Shown here piece after piece: positions 14,407-16,713 of a DNA stretch of 16,713 bases. Under the pieces are notes generated by a model. That model was given only the letters and a program-made list of their open reading frames with translations, did no database searches and was not told where the DNA came from. Source of the stretch: an uncultured Clostridia bacterium (GTDB lineage: Bacteria > Bacillota > Clostridia > Oscillospirales > Ruminococcaceae). The stretch's first letter is position 1. Each line of letters begins with the position of its first letter. The stretch lies in the NCBI GenBank assembly GCA_947072265.1, contig CAMTHN010000007.1:1-16713 (forward strand), given 5' to 3'. The translations under genes were made by a program, and so were the position numbers.

Positions 14407-16488
14407 GTGCCAAAAGAAATCGATACAAATCCTTTTATGGATAAAAATAAAATAGATACACCTACAAAGATGGAAAATACAAACTCAGAAAATACTATTC
14501 AAAATGAATCCATGAAAAATCAAAAAAAAGTTTTCCATAAACCAAAAGCAAATTCCCCTAACTATGCACCTTTAAAACCAAATTTAAATCATTTGAAATC
14601 TAAAAATAATAACAATAATAATATAAATAAAAATACAGCTAATAATCCAACCCAAAACACCTCCACAAATGTTAAAGCCGCCCATTATCCTCTAAAACTA
14701 AATACGAATCACCTTAAATCAAAAAATAACACTGAAAAAACACCTCAAGTTAATACTTTTAAAAAAGAAAAAAACTTTAATACTTTTAAAAAACCAAATG
14801 TAAATCAGATAAAAAAAGTTATATCTCCAACATCATCTATGAGAATTATTCCTCTTGGTGGACTAAACGAAATTGGAAAAAATATGACTCTTTATGAATA
14901 TGAAGACCAGATGTTTATAGTAGATTGTGGTCTTGCTTTCCCCGACTCTGATATGCTGGGAATAGACATAGTTATCCCAGATTTCACATATGTTGAAAAA
15001 AACAAGCATAAACTTAAAGGAATAGTTATAACCCATGGACATGAAGATCATATTGGATCTCTTGCTTATCTTTTAAAAAAAGTTAATGTTCCTGTATATG
15101 CTACAAGACTAACAATTGGACTGATAGAAAATAAACTTAAAGAACATGGAATATTAAATAGATCTCAACTAAATGTAATTTCTGCAGGACAAGTATTTAA
15201 AGTTGGATGTTTCTCAATCGAAGCGATTCATGTAAACCACTCTATTCCTGATGCTGTTTCTTTAGCTATAAAAACTCCTGTAGGAACAATTATACAAACA
15301 GGCGACTTTAAAGTGGACTATTCGCCTATACATGGTGATGTTATAGATATTGGTCGTTTTTCTGAGCTTGGAAAAAAAGGTGTTTTATGCCTTCTTTCAG
15401 ATTCTACAAATGCAGAAAGACCTGGTGCAACTGTAAGCGAGAGTAAAGTTGGAAAAACTCTTGACCTTCTTTTTCTTTCATCACAAGGTAAAAGAATTTT
15501 AGTGGCAACATTTGCATCAAATATACACCGTGTTCAACAAATTGTAGACAACGCTATAAAACACGATAGAAAAGTTGCCGTTTCTGGAAGAAGCATGGTA
15601 AACATTGTTGGAAAAGCTGTAGAACTTGGATATCTGAAAATTCCTAAAAATATCCTTATAGATATAGATGCAACCCATCGACTTCCCCCAGAAAATGTAG
15701 TTATTATAACAACTGGTAGCCAAGGAGAACCACTTTCTGCTCTTTCTCGTATGGCTGCAGGAGATCATAGAAAAATTTCTGTTTCATCTAAAGACGTTAT
15801 TATAATCTCTGCTACTCCTATACCTGGAAATGAAAAATCTGTAAATAGAGTTGTAAATGATCTTCTTAAACTGGGTGCAGAGGTTATATACAAATCTGTT
15901 CACGAAATACACGTTTCTGGACATGGTTGCCAAGATGAACTAAAAATGATGCTTTCTGTTGTTAAACCAAAATTTTTTCTTCCTGTTCATGGCGAGTTTA
16001 AGCATCTTAAGGCACATGCCAATCTAGCAATCGCAACGGGAGTTAAAGAAGAAAATATATATATCGGGAACATAGGCCAGGTTATAGAACTAACCGCAAC
16101 TTCTATGAAAGTTATTGGGTCTGTACCAGCTGGAAAAACCCTTGTAGACGGGCTTGGTGTTGGAGATGTCGGATCAATTGTCCTTAGAGATAGAAAACAT
16201 CTCTCAGAAGATGGCTTGATAGTTGTTGTTACAACTATCGAGGGTGAATATGGTTCTATTATTTCCGGCCCTGACATTGTTTCTCGTGGATTTGTTTATA
16301 TAAGAGAGTCCGAGTATCTTATAGAAGATGCAAAAAAAATTGTTAAAAAATCTTTAGATGATTGCTCTGAAAAAAATATAAAAGAATGGGGAATAATAAA
16401 AGGAAAAGTTAAAGACTCTTTATCAGATTTTATATACAAAAAAACAAAAAGAAACCCTATGATTCTTCCTATAATAATAGAAATTTAA
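14407..16488 (+). CDS. rnj: Ribonuclease J with a long disordered Asn/Lys-rich N-terminal extension
   Basis: RNase J is a cytoplasmic 5'-3' exonuclease and endonuclease central to RNA decay and maturation in Firmicutes. Residues from about 142 onward form the standard core: start MRIIPLGGLNEIGKNMTLYE, metallo-beta-lactamase motif HGHEDH (His210, His212, Asp214, His215), beta-CASP segment ISATPIPGNEKSVNRV, and GHGCQDELKMML followed by LPVHGEFKHL. The core is about 550 residues, as in Bacillus RNase J1. The first ~140 residues are extra: low complexity, rich in Asn, Lys and Thr, with the duplicated unit NHLKSKNN and repeated NTFKK. It looks disordered and basic, suiting RNA or protein binding. 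The GTG start is supported by AGAGGT 6 bases upstream; the core's own Met has none. J1 versus J2 cannot be told. The next gene follows after 40 bases. Confidence 0.95.
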   Translation: MPKEIDTNPFMDKNKIDTPTKMENTNSENTIQNESMKNQKKVFHKPKANSPNYAPLKPNLNHLKSKNNNNNNINKNTANNPTQNTSTNVKAAHYPLKLNTNHLKSKNNTEKTPQVNTFKKEKNFNTFKKPNVNQIKKVISPTSSMRIIPLGGLNEIGKNMTLYEYEDQMFIVDCGLAFPDSDMLGIDIVIPDFTYVEKNKHKLKGIVITHGHEDHIGSLAYLLKKVNVPVYATRLTIGLIENKLKEHGILNRSQLNVISAGQVFKVGCFSIEAIHVNHSIPDAVSLAIKTPVGTIIQTGDFKVDYSPIHGDVIDIGRFSELGKKGVLCLLSDSTNAERPGATVSESKVGKTLDLLFLSSQGKRILVATFASNIHRVQQIVDNAIKHDRKVAVSGRSMVNIVGKAVELGYLKIPKNILIDIDATHRLPPENVVIITTGSQGEPLSALSRMAAGDHRKISVSSKDVIIISATPIPGNEKSVNRVVNDLLKLGAEVIYKSVHEIHVSGHGCQDELKMMLSVVKPKFFLPVHGEFKHLKAHANLAIATGVKEENIYIGNIGQVIELTATSMKVIGSVPAGKTLVDGLGVGDVGSIVLRDRKHLSEDGLIVVVTTIEGEYGSIISGPDIVSRGFVYIRESEYLIEDAKKIVKKSLDDCSEKNIKEWGIIKGKVKDSLSDFIYKKTKRNPMILPIIIEI

Positions 16489-16528
16489 TATAGATTTTTT
16501 ATAATTTTTTAGATAGGAGTATTTTATT

Positions 16529-16713
16529 ATGAAATTTAGAAAGTTTTCTTCAATAACAATCTATATAATTTCTCTAATAATTGTTTCTATTATCTTAGTT
16601 TTATCTATTCCAGATTATAAATTATCTATGGCTTTTCTTCCTATAATTCTTATAATTTCTGGGATTATTATTAAAAAAATTATATATATAAATAAAAATA
16701 TATTTACTATCTT
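16529..16713 (+). CDS. N-terminus of a two-helix membrane protein (partial), possibly a GdpP-type DHH phosphodiesterase
   Basis: An ATG preceded by TAGGAGT at good spacing opens a frame that runs off the window end (61 codons visible). The start MKFRKFSSI is basic. It is followed by a hydrophobic helix at about 8-28 (IIVSIILVLSI), a short polar turn PDYKLS and a second hydrophobic helix at about 34-53 ending KKIIYINKN. Two closely spaced N-terminal helices and the position 40 bases after RNase J match the cyclic-di-AMP phosphodiesterase GdpP/YybT, which often lies near rplI and dnaB in Firmicutes. No DHH domain is visible, so that identity is inference; the gene itself is well supported. Confidence 0.7.
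   Translation, partial: MKFRKFSSITIYIISLIIVSIILVLSIPDYKLSMAFLPIILIISGIIIKKIIYINKNIFTI

Overview
The window is a chromosomal stretch of a low-GC Gram-positive bacterium, most likely a clostridial Firmicute. The evidence is very AT-rich DNA with AT-rich codons (ATA, AGA, TTA), strong AGGAGG-type ribosome binding sites, tRNA genes that encode their own CCA, consensus TTGACA/TATAAT promoters, and a spoVG gene. No phage, transposon, CRISPR or rRNA sequence is visible. The genes are mostly housekeeping, and the gene families point to class Clostridia rather than to a species.

Layout from left to right. Positions 150-3146 are on the minus strand: a GTG/TTG-started sensor-kinase-like gene followed 27-39 bases later by pyrG (CTP synthase), then a tRNA-Lys with its own promoter and terminator. 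Positions 3256-4704 are on the plus strand: gap (glyceraldehyde-3-phosphate dehydrogenase) with its terminator, then a tRNA-Met/tRNA-Glu pair with a consensus promoter and a strong terminator. Positions 4752-4939 hold a candidate small structured RNA that matches no family I recognise. murC (minus) and spoVG (plus) are then divergent. spoVG converges on a minus-strand four-gene cassette, and the two share a perfect palindromic terminator. The cassette, in transcription order, is a GldA-like ABC ATPase, a GldF-like permease, a GldG-like auxiliary protein and a DUF4340 protein. From 11650 onward everything is on the plus strand: a fused nucleotidyltransferase/hexapeptide/phosphomannomutase-like protein, a 444-base gap full of hairpins, an RNase J with a long disordered N-terminus, and the start of a two-helix membrane protein.

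Functionally the window combines nucleotide synthesis (pyrG), glycolysis (gap), cell-wall synthesis (murC), tRNA supply, RNA decay (RNase J) and envelope transport (the Gld-like cassette). The least ordinary items are: two proteins whose domains look intact in fold but have lost key catalytic residues (the kinase-like protein with Gly131 in place of the phospho-accepting His, and the 770-residue fusion protein lacking metal-binding Asp residues in both enzyme domains); the candidate small RNA at about 4767-4939; and the structured intergenic region ahead of RNase J.
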